DNA of 64,000 nt from Geoalkalibacter halelectricus (GTDB taxonomy: Bacteria > Desulfobacterota > Desulfuromonadia > Desulfuromonadales > Geoalkalibacteraceae): positions 310,001-374,000 of the forward strand of contig NZ_CP092109.1 in assembly GCF_025263685.1 (NCBI RefSeq), written 5' to 3'. How positions within the stretch are numbered: the stretch's first letter is position 1; the number at the start of each line of letters is the position of its first letter. Below, in pieces: positions 6,311-17,275 of the stretch. The notes under the pieces are model-generated. The model was not told where the DNA came from. It did not search any database and saw nothing but the letters and a program-made list of their open reading frames with translations. The position numbers and the translations under genes were made by a program.

Positions 6311-7780
6311 TCAGAACGGCGACTTCACCAGTTTCCAGGTCGGGCTGTTGATGGCCATGTCGATGTCGCGGGCGAAGATGGCAAACCCGTCGTAGCCGTG
6401 GTAGGGACCGCTGTAGTCCCAGCTGTGCATCTGGCGGAAGGGCAGCCCCATTTTCTGGAACACATACTTTTCCTTGATGCCCGAGGCGACCAGGTCAGGC
6501 TTGATGGCCTCGGCGAACACTTCCATTTCCTTCTCGGAAGCGTCGTCGAAGACCAGCGAGCCCTTGGGCATCTCCGGATAGGTGCGGTCGTAGTCGTCGC
6601 TGTGGGCGAATTCGTAGCCCGAACCGACGCACACCATGCCCAGATCCTCGTAGGCGCCGATGGTGTGGCGGGGGCGCAGACCGCCGACGAAGATCATGAC
6701 CTTCTTGCCTTCCAGACGCGGGCGGTACTCGTCGAGGATGGCCTGCATGATGGGGTCGTATTTGGCGATGACCCGCTCCACGTTTTCCTTGATCTTGTCG
6801 TCGAAGCGCTCGGCGATGGCGCGCAGGCTCTCCTTGATCTTGGTCGGCCCGAAGAAGTTGAATTCGAGCCAGGGAATCCCGTATTTCTCCTCCATGACCT
6901 TGCACATGTAGTTCATGGACCGGTAGCAGTGGATCAGGTTGAGCTTGACCTTGTGGGTGGCGGCGATGTGCTCGATCTGGCCGTCGCCGGTCCACTGCGC
7001 CTTGACGTTGAGGCCGATTTCCTCGAGCACCTTGACCGCCGACCAGATATCGCCGCCGATGTTGTAGTCACCGATCAGGGCGATGTCATAGGGACCGGGC
7101 TCCTCGTCGAACTCGCGGGTGCCGATGATGTGGTCGCGGATGGTGTCGTTGGAAATGTGATGCCCCAGGGACTGGGACACGCCGCGAAAACCCTCGCAGT
7201 TGCAGGGCACTACCGGCACTTCCAACTCACCGGCCATCTTCTTGGCGGTGGCGTTGATGTCGTCGCCGATCAGGCCCACCGGGCACTCGGAGAGCACCGA
7301 GATGCCTTTGGCCAGGGGAAAGAGTTCCTTGACTTCGCGACAGATGGTCTCAAGTTTTTTGTCGCCGCCGTAGACGATGTCTTTTTCCTGAAAATCCGAG
7401 GTGAACTGCATGCCCGAGAAGGAGGAGACGCCAGGCACCCCGGTGGTCAGGTTGCGCCGCGTGCCCCAGGAATACCAGCCGCAGCCCACCGGACCATGGG
7501 AAATGTGCACCATGTCGCGGATCGGTCCCCAGACCACGCCCTTGGCGCCGGCGTAGGCGCAGCCGCGCGCGCTCATCACGCCGGGCAAAGTCTTTTTGTT
7601 GGAACGCACCGCGCAACCCTTGTCCTCCGGATCGTTGGGGGCGAGATGAGGGGCGCGCTTCTTCTTGGCCTTGGCCGGATAAAGCTCGAGGGTTTCCTCA
7701 ATGAGCTTGGCGGCCTTTTCTTTGCTCAAGCCCTCGACTTCAGGCTTGACTTTGTTGTTTTTATCGCCAGGCTGATACAT
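6311..7780 (-). CDS. nifD: Nitrogenase molybdenum-iron protein alpha chain NifD
   Basis: A 489-residue alpha subunit holding FeMo-cofactor. P-cluster Cys are in '[19 protein letters not shown]' (about residue 73) and '[17 protein letters not shown]' (about 99). The His near cofactor is in '[14 protein letters not shown]', the cofactor Cys ligand in '[13 protein letters not shown]' (about 291), and the His ligand in '[17 protein letters not shown]' near the C-terminus. All key residues are present, so this is Mo-type NifD and not VnfD or AnfD, which are shorter and differ at these motifs. It follows nifH by 117 bases. Confidence 0.97.
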   Translation of the reverse strand: MYQPGDKNNKVKPEVEGLSKEKAAKLIEETLELYPAKAKKKRAPHLAPNDPEDKGCAVRSNKKTLPGVMSARGCAYAGAKGVVWGPIRDMVHISHGPVGCGWYSWGTRRNLTTGVPGVSSFSGMQFTSDFQEKDIVYGGDKKLETICREVKELFPLAKGISVLSECPVGLIGDDINATAKKMAGELEVPVVPCNCEGFRGVSQSLGHHISNDTIRDHIIGTREFDEEPGPYDIALIGDYNIGGDIWSAVKVLEEIGLNVKAQWTGDGQIEHIAATHKVKLNLIHCYRSMNYMCKVMEEKYGIPWLEFNFFGPTKIKESLRAIAERFDDKIKENVERVIAKYDPIMQAILDEYRPRLEGKKVMIFVGGLRPRHTIGAYEDLGMVCVGSGYEFAHSDDYDRTYPEMPKGSLVFDDASEKEMEVFAEAIKPDLVASGIKEKYVFQKMGLPFRQMHSWDYSGPYHGYDGFAIFARDIDMAINSPTWKLVKSPF

Positions 7781-7814
7781 GAGCAGCTCCTGTTTGTGGT
7801 CGTTGGTGTCGCTT

Positions 7815-7890
7815 GTAGGGGCGCACCGATGTGCGCCCTTTCGAGCAGTGTCCTGGGTTCGGGCAAGGGCGCACGTCGGTGCGCCCCTAC
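7815..7890. repeat. Inverted pair of GTAG-type REP sequences between nifH and nifD
   Basis: REP 1 (7815-7838, plus): GTAG, then GGGCGCAC-(CGAT)-GTGCGCCC. REP 2 (7867-7890, minus): GTAG, then GGGCGCAC-(CGAC)-GTGCGCCC. Both stems are perfect 8-mers, and the pair faces head to head around 28 bases. The 5' GTAG foot is the hallmark of REPs mobilised by RAYT (TnpA-REP) transposases. No RAYT gene is in this window. Confidence 0.85.
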
Positions 7891-7897
7891 ATCCGCG

Positions 7898-9118
<1,221 letters not shown>

Positions 9119-9227
9119 CTAAAATCCAACGAAAAACACCCCCGCCCAGGTTCGTCCCCGAGGCATGGGCGAAAGACTCTGCCCAGATCTTAACCAGACA
9201 CTGAGCAGGAAACGAGCAACATCGGCG

Positions 9228-10607
9228 CTAAAAATATTCCTGCAACCCCTCCTTGAGCACCTCGAAGGGCCTGAGCTCGGCAATATCCCAAGCCTGCTCA
9301 GGTTGGTGAATACAATTCAGCAGGGCTGCCGCACCCTCGGGGGTCAGGGCGATCTCCGCGGACGCCGGGCGGCGCTCGATGATGATTTTGCGGCCGGGAT
9401 TGAGGCGCACCTCGCTAAAGGGATAACGGTAACTGACCGCCTGGCGCTGCACGGCTTCGGAATAGCTCACCCGCACCTCCAGCCCCTCGGTAGCGACCAA
9501 ACTGCCTAAAGAGGGATGAAAATTCAGGCGTTCCTTTGAGCGGCTCAGCAGCCAGGCGTCGGCAGGGACATTTGCCTGCCGTAAGCCCTCGGCCTGGCGA
9601 AGCACCGCATCGCTCGGCCCCACCAGCGCCAGGGAGCGGATATAGCCCGCTTCGGTCAGCGCCTCATGGCCCTTGGCGGCGAAGGCGCCGTTGCGCCGGC
9701 GGGCCGCCTGGGCCTGGTAGCGGTTTTTGTAGACGAAGGAGCAGTAATTGATGGGCAGGTCGATGCCGCGCTCAAGGGTATCGCGAATCAATTCCAGCGC
9801 GCAAAGTTCCGATTCGAGCACCGTCACCTTCTCGCCATGCAAAAAGGTGTAGCCGCGACCCTGAAAGCGCTCGAAATTGTAGGGCGTCAGGCGCAACTGA
9901 TGGAGGTTGAGGTGGGCAATGCCGCAAGCGGCCATCTCGGAGATCTTGTCGCGCAGCAGGGCATACTTCTCGGGCACCGCCGGAATTTCCACGGTGACGG
10001 TGGGAATCACCCCCACCGCCGCGACCGCTTTGGTGAGGTGGTAGTCCACGGCACCGATGTCGAAGCGGATCTCGTCGAGCCCGGCGTCGCGCAGCTGGCC
10101 CAAGATATCCGAAGCGACCAGGGTGCCGTTGGTATAGAGCCAGGTATGGACCGCGGCGCCGAAGCGTTTCTTGACCGCGCGCAGATAGCTCAGGGTACGC
10201 TCGGGCGTAAGCAGGGGTTCGCCGCCGCTGAAACTCACCCCGGTAAAACCGAAGGCGGCGATATAGTCGGCATAGTCCTCGGGGGAATCGAATTCGAGGG
10301 AGTTGGTGGTGGGCCGGCCGATGTCGTCCTGGGCGGAAGGACAGTAAAAACAGTCGCAGTTGCACCGGCCGTTGATGAACAGGCATGACCAGCGCCCGGC
10401 CACGCAGACGGCGCAGCCGGGAGACAGGCGATTGCAGTCGAGCTTGGTGCCGCCGCAGCCGAGGGCGGCCTTACCCGCCACAGCCTTGAGCAATTCGTTG
10501 CGCCGGGTAAGGGCCGCGGCCGCCTCTTGCCCGGTGGGGAATTTAAGCTGCGCGTAACGCTCCCCGTACTCCTCGCGATTGCGGGCAATAATTTGCTCTC
10601 GCGTCAT
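9228..10607 (-). CDS. Radical SAM protein of unknown function with cysteine-rich N-terminus
   Basis: A 459-residue protein with the radical SAM motif CNCDCFYC at about residues 82-89 and the SAM-binding GGEP strand 'VSFSGGEPLL' at about 125-134. Before the core lies an unusual cysteine cluster (GCGG, LDC, PGCAVC, WSC, about residues 50-75) that could hold a second Fe-S cluster. The substrate is not recognised; there is no clear SPASM domain at the C-terminus. It lies upstream of the nifH promoter on the same strand, 130 bases away, so a nitrogen-fixation link is possible but not shown. Confidence 0.8.
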   Translation of the reverse strand: MTREQIIARNREEYGERYAQLKFPTGQEAAAALTRRNELLKAVAGKAALGCGGTKLDCNRLSPGCAVCVAGRWSCLFINGRCNCDCFYCPSAQDDIGRPTTNSLEFDSPEDYADYIAAFGFTGVSFSGGEPLLTPERTLSYLRAVKKRFGAAVHTWLYTNGTLVASDILGQLRDAGLDEIRFDIGAVDYHLTKAVAAVGVIPTVTVEIPAVPEKYALLRDKISEMAACGIAHLNLHQLRLTPYNFERFQGRGYTFLHGEKVTVLESELCALELIRDTLERGIDLPINYCSFVYKNRYQAQAARRRNGAFAAKGHEALTEAGYIRSLALVGPSDAVLRQAEGLRQANVPADAWLLSRSKERLNFHPSLGSLVATEGLEVRVSYSEAVQRQAVSYRYPFSEVRLNPGRKIIIERRPASAEIALTPEGAAALLNCIHQPEQAWDIAELRPFEVLKEGLQEYF

Positions 10608-10692
10608 AGACCTCCGAATTCACACCTGAGATATCTGCCCACTGGCGAGGCATTATAGCGGTATTCCGATAAATTGCGCCGCAATTATTTCC

Positions 10693-11211
<519 letters not shown>

Positions 11212-11242
11212 GGGACACCTCCTTTTTTCCCTAAGACTACCC

Positions 11243-12043
11243 TCAGCGCAGCGAGCGGTCAAAGCGCACCGGCAATTCAATCGGCAGGCTTTCCTCGGGA
11301 AGCTCGGTGGGGAAGGCGGGAAAATGCCCCACGCGTTCGATGGCCGCGGCCGCCGCCTGGTCGAGCAGCCGGTCACCGGAACTCTCCAGAATGGCGCTCT
11401 CGCGCAATCGCCCGTCGCGCTCCAGCACGAACCGCACGATCACGGTACCCTCGCGCCCGGCGCGCAACGCGGGCAGGGGGTAGCGCTGGTGGGGACGAAT
11501 CAGGGGGGGGAGGGAGAGAAGATAGGCCTGGCGCAGGGCATCCACGCGTGCATTGTCACGTAGCGCCTCTTTGGCCGGGGAAGTCAATGCCGGAGCCGGC
11601 ACTGAGGATGGGGAAGGCGCATCTTGGGGCTGCGTCGACTTATTGAGGGGTGCCATGCCGTGAGGTTCATCCGGAGGCAAGGATGCCGTCATGGTTGCCG
11701 CAGGCGGTGCGCTGGGAGTGGGCTGGGCTTGAGGCTGCGGGGCGGCTTCAGGAACAAGCCTTGCCGTTTTTTTGGCAGGCGCCTCGGGAGCGGGGGGAGC
11801 AGGCACCGCAGGCGCGGGAGCGCGCTGGGGTTCGGGAGGTGGCGACGGCTTGTCGACAGGCGCCGGCTGAAGCACTTCGGCGGGCACCGCGGGCACCCTC
11901 ATCATTTCAATGCGAACCACCTGCATCCCGGAAGAAGCCGGCGCGGGGAGACAATCCTGAGCCGGCTCCCACAGCAGAGCCAGACCGTGCAGCAACACGG
12001 ACAGCGCCAGAAAAATAAGGATGCGATGACGGGAAAGCTTCAC
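11243..12043 (-). CDS. TonB-like energy-transducing protein
   Basis: A 266-residue protein with one N-terminal membrane anchor (residues about 8-26), a long Pro/Ala-rich periplasm-spanning stretch (about 50-155), and a C-terminal TonB domain with '[26 protein letters not shown]' and the '[18 protein letters not shown]' helix. This is the TonB architecture that couples the proton-motive force to outer membrane receptors. No exbB, exbD or receptor gene lies nearby, so its partner is unknown. It follows the macro-domain gene's start by 31 bases on the same strand. Confidence 0.82.
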   Translation of the reverse strand: MKLSRHRILIFLALSVLLHGLALLWEPAQDCLPAPASSGMQVVRIEMMRVPAVPAEVLQPAPVDKPSPPPEPQRAPAPAVPAPPAPEAPAKKTARLVPEAAPQPQAQPTPSAPPAATMTASLPPDEPHGMAPLNKSTQPQDAPSPSSVPAPALTSPAKEALRDNARVDALRQAYLLSLPPLIRPHQRYPLPALRAGREGTVIVRFVLERDGRLRESAILESSGDRLLDQAAAAAIERVGHFPAFPTELPEESLPIELPVRFDRSLR

Positions 12044-12111
12044 GGGTCGATTCTGCCTCAGCTTGCCGAATATTCTTGCAGTCTAAGGCAGAACCGGTGC
12101 GATGGGCAACC

Positions 12112-13536
12112 TTACAGAGGAAGCTGCGCCACCGCCGTCTTGGCCAGGGCCAAAAAGCCCTGCGGCAACACGCCGAGCAGGATGATGGCGAGGATCAGCA
12201 CGTAGCCCAGCATCCGGGTGCCCACACCCAGGGGCACGGCTTCGCCGCCGTCCTCGGTGCTCAGGTAGGCGGCGCGCACCATCTTGAGATAGAAGAAGAT
12301 GGAGATGGCGGCGTTGATCAGGCCCAGCACCACCAGGCCGTGGAAGCCCTGCTGGAAGGCGGCGGTAAAGACCACGAATTTGCCGGTAAAGCCGATGGTG
12401 GGTGGGATGCCGGCCAGGCTGAAGGCCCCGGCGGCCAGGGTGAAGGCCAGCAGCGGCGAGCGGCGATAGAGACCCTTGAGATCGTCGAGGGAGAGATTGC
12501 GGCTGTCGCTGCTGAGGTGATAGAGCACGAAGAAGCAGGCCAGGTTCATGAGCAGATAGCCCAGCGCGTAATAAATGGCGCCGGCCTGGCCGAGGGGGTT
12601 GCCGGCGAGAATGCCGAGCATCAGATAACCGGCGTGGGCGACGCTGGAGTAGGCCAGCAGGCGCTTGATGTCATTTTGCACCAGGGCGGCGAAATTGCCC
12701 ACGGTCATGGACACCACCGCCAGAATCCCCAGCGCCCAGGTGAGCTGCGTCATGTCCACCCCGGCCAGGCTCACCAGGCGCAGCAACAGAATGACCGCGC
12801 CGAGCTTGGGCAGGGTGGCGACGAACCCGGCCGTCTCATTGGCCGCGCCCTGATAGACATCGGGTGTCCAGAAGTGCATGGGGAACAAGGCCAGCTTGTA
12901 GAAAAAGCCGCTGAGCAGCAGCACCATGCCCAGCACCGCCAGGGGCTGGGAAGCCACCAGTTCGGGCAGCACCGGCGCCAACTGCGCCAGGTGGGTGGTG
13001 CCGCTCAACCCGAAAATGTAGCTCATGCCGAACAGGGTGAGCCCCGAGGCCGCGGCGCCGAACAGCACGTACTTGATGCCCGCCTCGAACTGTTCGCGGC
13101 TGTTTTGCGGCTGGCGGAAGGGAATGGCGACGAACAGGGCGAAGGAGGAAATCTCCAGGGCGAGAAAGATGGTCACCAACTCCACCGCGCTGGCGAGAAA
13201 AACCAGTCCCAGGGTGCTGAGGGTGACAAAGAAGTAGTATTCGGGGCGCAGGCGCTGCTCGATGCCGCGCAGACCCGGACCCGCCCAGGCCACCAGCACC
13301 AGTCCCGCGCACAAAATCATCTTGAACAACTGCGAGAGCGAGTCGACCTGATAGGCGTCGTAGAACAGCAGACCCGCCTGGTTGAAGGTGGCCGCCGAGG
13401 CGATCAGCGCCAGGGTCGCAAACACCATGACCATGGCCTGGAGGAACCCGGCGCGCGGCCGCCCCAGGGAGGCAAAGAAGCACAGCAGGGCCAGGGTGAT
13501 CAGCAGCAGTTCGGGCAGAAAAAGCATGGTTTTCAT
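12112..13536 (-). CDS. nuoN: Complex I-like subunit NuoN
   Basis: A 474-residue, about 14-helix antiporter-like subunit. The core antiporter signature 'SGFFYKLALFPMHFWTPDVYQGA' (about residues 226-248) contains the TM7-TM8 Lys, and 'NDIKRLLAYSSVAHAGYLMLG' (about 289-310) is typical NuoN. It is the distal gene of a long minus-strand operon and lies in the membrane arm, where it would pump protons. The product is preceded by nuoM with a 13-base gap. Confidence 0.93.
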   Translation of the reverse strand: MKTMLFLPELLLITLALLCFFASLGRPRAGFLQAMVMVFATLALIASAATFNQAGLLFYDAYQVDSLSQLFKMILCAGLVLVAWAGPGLRGIEQRLRPEYYFFVTLSTLGLVFLASAVELVTIFLALEISSFALFVAIPFRQPQNSREQFEAGIKYVLFGAAASGLTLFGMSYIFGLSGTTHLAQLAPVLPELVASQPLAVLGMVLLLSGFFYKLALFPMHFWTPDVYQGAANETAGFVATLPKLGAVILLLRLVSLAGVDMTQLTWALGILAVVSMTVGNFAALVQNDIKRLLAYSSVAHAGYLMLGILAGNPLGQAGAIYYALGYLLMNLACFFVLYHLSSDSRNLSLDDLKGLYRRSPLLAFTLAAGAFSLAGIPPTIGFTGKFVVFTAAFQQGFHGLVVLGLINAAISIFFYLKMVRAAYLSTEDGGEAVPLGVGTRMLGYVLILAIILLGVLPQGFLALAKTAVAQLPL

Positions 13537-13549
13537 AAAGCGTCCGAAA

Positions 13550-15157
13550 TCAGAAGTTGGCCGCGGACGGCGCTGATGAGGTGAACAACGCTCCCACCTT
13601 GTCGCTCAACTCGGTCATGACGTGCAGGGTCTCCGGACCCGCGCCGGCCTCCACCTGCTCGATCAGGTGAGCGACGCTGGCATCCATGACATCCAGCAGG
13701 GGCGCGGGGTAGAAACCGATCCAGAACACGAAGATCACCAGAAAACTCAGGGTGCCGATCTCGCGCAGGTTCAGATCGCGCAGGACGTGGTGCTTGCCCT
13801 CCCCTTCGTCCTCATCGTGATGATCATGGCCATCCGAATCGGCCCACACCATGCGCTGCAACAGGCGCAGCATATAGGCGGCCGCCAGGATCGCGCCGAC
13901 CACCGCCAGGGCGCCGACCAGGGGGTACTTGGAGAAGGCGGCGAGCAGGACCAGGAACTCACTGACGAAGCTGTTGGTGCCGGGGAAGCCGAAGGACGAG
14001 AGGCTGAAAATCCCCAGGAACAGGACGAAGATCGGCATCATGGCGCCCAGGGCCGAGTTGACGCTGATCTCGCGGCTGTGGGTGCGCTCGTAGATGATGC
14101 CGATGAGGATAAACAGGGCGCCGGTGGTGATGCCGTGGTTGATCATCTGCAGCATGGCGCCCTTGATGCCCTGGTCGTTGAGCAGGAAGATCCCCAGGGT
14201 GACGAAGCCCATGTGGCCGACGCTCGAATAGGCGATGAGCTTTTTGATATCGGTCTGCCCGAGGGCCAGATAGCCGCCGACGACGATGGAGATCAGCGAC
14301 AGGGCGATGAGCCAGGGCATGAAGTACAGAGTCGCCTCGGGCGCCATGGGCAGGCAGAAGCGCAGAAATCCGTAGCCGCCCAGCTTGAGCATGATGCTGG
14401 CCAGGATCACGCTGCCGGCGGTGGGCGCCTCGACGTGGGCGGCGGGCAGCCAGGTGTGCAGGGGGAACATGGGCACCTTGACGGCGAAAGCCAGGGTGCA
14501 GCCGAGGAAAATCCACGCCTGGAAGGCAAAATCAAAGGGCTGCCCCATCAACTCGGGGATGAAAAAGGTGCCGGTCTGCACATAGAGAGCGATGATGGAG
14601 GCGAGAAAGAAAATACTGCCGGCAAAGGTGTAGAGGAAATACTTTAGGGAGGCGTAATCCTTGCGCGGCCCGCCCCAGATCGCGATCACCAGGTACATGG
14701 GGATCAGCATCGCCTCCCAGAACAGGAAAAACAGCAGGGTGTTGAGACTCACGAACACCCCGATCATGGCCGTCTCGATGACCAGCAGCACGAAGATGAA
14801 TTCCTTCATGCGCTCCTTGATGTAGCTCCACGAGCACAGCACGCACAGGGGCATGATGAAGGTGGTGAGCATCACCAGCAGCATGCTGATGCCGTCGACC
14901 CCGACCACGTAATCCAGCCCCAGGGCCGGCAGCCAGGTGCGCAGCTCGACGAACTGATACTGGGCGGTCGACGCGTCGAAGTGCGTGTAGAGCGGCAGGG
15001 AGGCCAGCGCCGTCACCAGCGTCACCGCGAAACCCCAGAGCAGCAAGGCCCGATCGCTCTTGAACAGCAGCGTCAGCAGGGCGCCGATCAGCGGCAGCAG
15101 CAGCAGCACCGAGATGATGGGGTAGCTCAGGTCATTGAAGATCAGATACTGTTCCAC
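13550..15157 (-). CDS. nuoM: Complex I-like subunit NuoM
   Basis: A 535-residue antiporter-like membrane subunit with the NuoM signatures 'FFLFWEAMLIPMYLVIAIWGG' (TM5 Glu, about residues 142-163), 'AFAVKVPMFPLHTWLPAAHVEAPTAGSVILA' (TM7 Lys) and 'DIKKLIAYSSVGHMGFVTLG'. A His/Asp/Glu-rich loop sits near residue 445, an insertion of unknown role. It lies between the NuoL-like gene and nuoN in the operon and would form a proton-pumping unit. Confidence 0.93.
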   Translation of the reverse strand: MEQYLIFNDLSYPIISVLLLLPLIGALLTLLFKSDRALLLWGFAVTLVTALASLPLYTHFDASTAQYQFVELRTWLPALGLDYVVGVDGISMLLVMLTTFIMPLCVLCSWSYIKERMKEFIFVLLVIETAMIGVFVSLNTLLFFLFWEAMLIPMYLVIAIWGGPRKDYASLKYFLYTFAGSIFFLASIIALYVQTGTFFIPELMGQPFDFAFQAWIFLGCTLAFAVKVPMFPLHTWLPAAHVEAPTAGSVILASIMLKLGGYGFLRFCLPMAPEATLYFMPWLIALSLISIVVGGYLALGQTDIKKLIAYSSVGHMGFVTLGIFLLNDQGIKGAMLQMINHGITTGALFILIGIIYERTHSREISVNSALGAMMPIFVLFLGIFSLSSFGFPGTNSFVSEFLVLLAAFSKYPLVGALAVVGAILAAAYMLRLLQRMVWADSDGHDHHDEDEGEGKHHVLRDLNLREIGTLSFLVIFVFWIGFYPAPLLDVMDASVAHLIEQVEAGAGPETLHVMTELSDKVGALFTSSAPSAANF

Positions 15158-15193
15158 ATTGGTTCCTTCGTCGGTCGGTGTGGGGGCGACCCC

Positions 15194-15267
15194 GGGCGCA
15201 CATCGGTGCGCCCCTACGGGTCATACAAACCGGTTGCCGTATCGTAGGGGCGCACCGCTGTGGCCCC
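15194..15267. repeat. REP pair in the nuoM/NuoL-like spacer
   Basis: A minus-oriented REP (15194-15217) has stem GGGCGCAC/GTGCGCCC with a GTAG foot, identical to that in the nifH-nifD spacer. A second, plus-oriented copy (15244-15267) keeps GTAG and GGGCGCAC but its 3' arm has decayed to GTGGCCCC. The pair sits inside the nuo operon. Confidence 0.8.
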
Positions 15268-15273
15268 GACCTG

Positions 15274-17037
15274 CTAAATCAGAAACACCACCAGCACCAC
15301 CGCCAGCAGGGCCACCACCGCCCCGCCGATGTAATGCTGGATGCGCCCGGTCTGCAGGCGGCGCAGGCGATCGCCGCCGTCGACCAGACTGCGCGCGCCG
15401 CCGTCGATGGTCCAGTCGATGCCCTCGCGGTCAAACCAGGAAAAGGCGCGCGCCGCCGCCATGGTGAAGCGGGTGCCGATGGTGCGATACACGTTGCTCA
15501 CCCACTCGTTGACCGCTACCACCGGCCCGGCGGCAAAGCGCAGGAAGCGCAGCGACCCCTTGCGGTAGAACCAGTCGAGATCCAGATTGGAGACATCATG
15601 GGGCTTGAGGTATTTGACCATCAGGTAAAAGCCCAGCCCGGTGAAGCCGAAGATCTGGAAGGTCTCCGAGAGGTGATAGGCGGTATAGGGCGCGTATTCC
15701 ACCGGATAGGGCAGCATGCTGTAAAGCGCGCCGGGAAACACACCGAGAAAAATACAGATGAAGGCCGCCATGGCCATGGCCAGCTGCATGTTCCAGGGCG
15801 CTTCCTTGGCCTGCACCCCCGAATCGCGGCCGAACCAGATGAAGTAGGGCAGCTTGATGCCGACGGAGAGAAAGGTACCGACTCCGGCCAGGGTGAGCAT
15901 CACCAGGAGAATGATCTGGTGATTGTCGCCCGCCGCCGCCACGATCATGGATTTGCTGATGAAGCCGCTGGTCAGGGGGAAGCCGGAAATGGCGATGCCG
16001 CCGATGACCGTAAAGACCATGGTCCAGGGCATGTACTTGTAGAGTCCGCCAAGCTCGCTCAGCTTGGAGCGTCCGGTCATCTCCAGCACCGCGCCCGCGC
16101 CCATGAACAGCAGCGCCTTGTAGACGATGTGCGCGTAGGCGTGCGCGGCGGTGCCGTTGATGGCCATGGCGGTGCCGATACCCACCCCGCACACCATGTA
16201 ACCGACCTGACTGACCACGTGATAGGCGAGGATGCGTCGTGCATCGTTTTCGATGACCGCGTAGGCGACGCCGTAGAGGGCCATGACCGCGCCGAGGATG
16301 GCCAGCACCTCGAAGCCGGGAAAGGCGCGTGCCAGCACATAGACGGCGGTCTTGGTGGTGAAGGCGCACATGAACACCGCGCCGGTCACCGTCGCCTCGG
16401 GATAGGCATCGGGCAGCCAGGCGTGAATGGGCGGCACCGCGGCGTTGAGGATGAAGCCGATCATCACCAGGTACTCGGGCCAGCCCGCGCCTTCCTGGGT
16501 GAACATGCCGAAGGACAGATCATGACCGCTGTGGTAGAGCAGAAAAATCCCCGCCAGCAGCACCAGGCCACCGAAGGTATGCACCAGCAGATAGCGGTAG
16601 CCGGCCTCGATGGAGCGCTGCTTCTTGCGGTACCAGATGAGGAAGGTCGAGGCAAAGGCCATCAGTTCCCAGAAGATGAACAGGGTCAGATAGTCGCCCG
16701 CCAGGGTCACGCCGAAGGAGCCCGCCACGTAGAGATAGGCGGCGATGTGCTGACCGCTCTCCTTGACCTGCAGGGCGAAGATACTGCCCATGAGCGCCAT
16801 CAGGGCGAAGACGTGCAGAAACACGAAGGTCAGCTTATCGACCCGCCCGAACTGTAGATCGAAGCCGAGATAGGAGACGTTGCCAAAGCTCTCCGGCAGA
16901 AAATGAATGAGACCCAGGGCGATGAGCGGGATCAGCACCAGCCACACCTTCTGCACGCCGAGGCGTCGGGCGAAGGGCATGAGCACCGCGCCGAGGATGA
17001 ACCAGCTCGCCGGGTGAATGAAGATGCTAGCGGTCAT
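15274..17037 (-). CDS. NuoL-type antiporter-like subunit of the complex I-like enzyme
   Basis: A 587-residue membrane subunit. The antiporter core shows 'LFIFWELMAFASTFLIWYRKK' (TM5 Glu, about residues 124-145), 'NAAVPPIHAWLPDAYPEATVTGAVFM' and 'ENDARRILAYHVVSQVGYMVCG'. About 150 extra C-terminal residues end with 'DGGDRLRRLQTGRIQHYIGG' and a last membrane helix, the pattern seen at the end of NuoL/NdhF, where a lateral helix runs along the membrane arm. It lacks the Lys of TM7 in the usual place (PPIHAWLPDA). It overlaps the small membrane gene upstream by 11 bases. MrpD-like annotation is equally defensible. Confidence 0.8.
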   Translation of the reverse strand: MTASIFIHPASWFILGAVLMPFARRLGVQKVWLVLIPLIALGLIHFLPESFGNVSYLGFDLQFGRVDKLTFVFLHVFALMALMGSIFALQVKESGQHIAAYLYVAGSFGVTLAGDYLTLFIFWELMAFASTFLIWYRKKQRSIEAGYRYLLVHTFGGLVLLAGIFLLYHSGHDLSFGMFTQEGAGWPEYLVMIGFILNAAVPPIHAWLPDAYPEATVTGAVFMCAFTTKTAVYVLARAFPGFEVLAILGAVMALYGVAYAVIENDARRILAYHVVSQVGYMVCGVGIGTAMAINGTAAHAYAHIVYKALLFMGAGAVLEMTGRSKLSELGGLYKYMPWTMVFTVIGGIAISGFPLTSGFISKSMIVAAAGDNHQIILLVMLTLAGVGTFLSVGIKLPYFIWFGRDSGVQAKEAPWNMQLAMAMAAFICIFLGVFPGALYSMLPYPVEYAPYTAYHLSETFQIFGFTGLGFYLMVKYLKPHDVSNLDLDWFYRKGSLRFLRFAAGPVVAVNEWVSNVYRTIGTRFTMAAARAFSWFDREGIDWTIDGGARSLVDGGDRLRRLQTGRIQHYIGGAVVALLAVVLVVFLI

Positions 17038-17275
17038 AGTGATCCTCCTCCCGCTCCAGCCAGACGTGGGAGATTCCCTTGCAGACGATGATCAGCGCCA
17101 GGCACCCGAGCAGGCCGAACAGCGACCAGAAGCCGATGAGCTCATCGCCGAAGAAATGAGGATAGGGGCGCTCGATGACGAAATCGAAGGCCACCGCGAA
17201 CACCAGAAAGGCGAAGAATACCCGTTTGACGAGATGCGCGCGATCGCGCAGAAATCCGATCCAGCGTGCCATCAT
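17027..17275 (-). CDS. Small two-helix membrane protein within the nuo operon
   Basis: An 82-residue protein with two hydrophobic segments (about residues 17-34 and 46-66) joined by an aromatic, acidic loop, and a charged C-terminus (LEREEDHYDR). It overlaps the gene before it by four bases and the gene after it by 11, so it is translated as part of the complex. The family is not recognised. It may be an accessory membrane-arm subunit that accommodates the extra antiporter-like subunit; that is inference from position only. Confidence 0.7.
   Translation of the reverse strand: MMARWIGFLRDRAHLVKRVFFAFLVFAVAFDFVIERPYPHFFGDELIGFWSLFGLLGCLALIIVCKGISHVWLEREEDHYDR

Noticed and set aside
7815-7890. 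REP pair read as the nifH terminator
   Set aside because: The stems have no U-tract on the minus strand and nifD must be transcribed through them.
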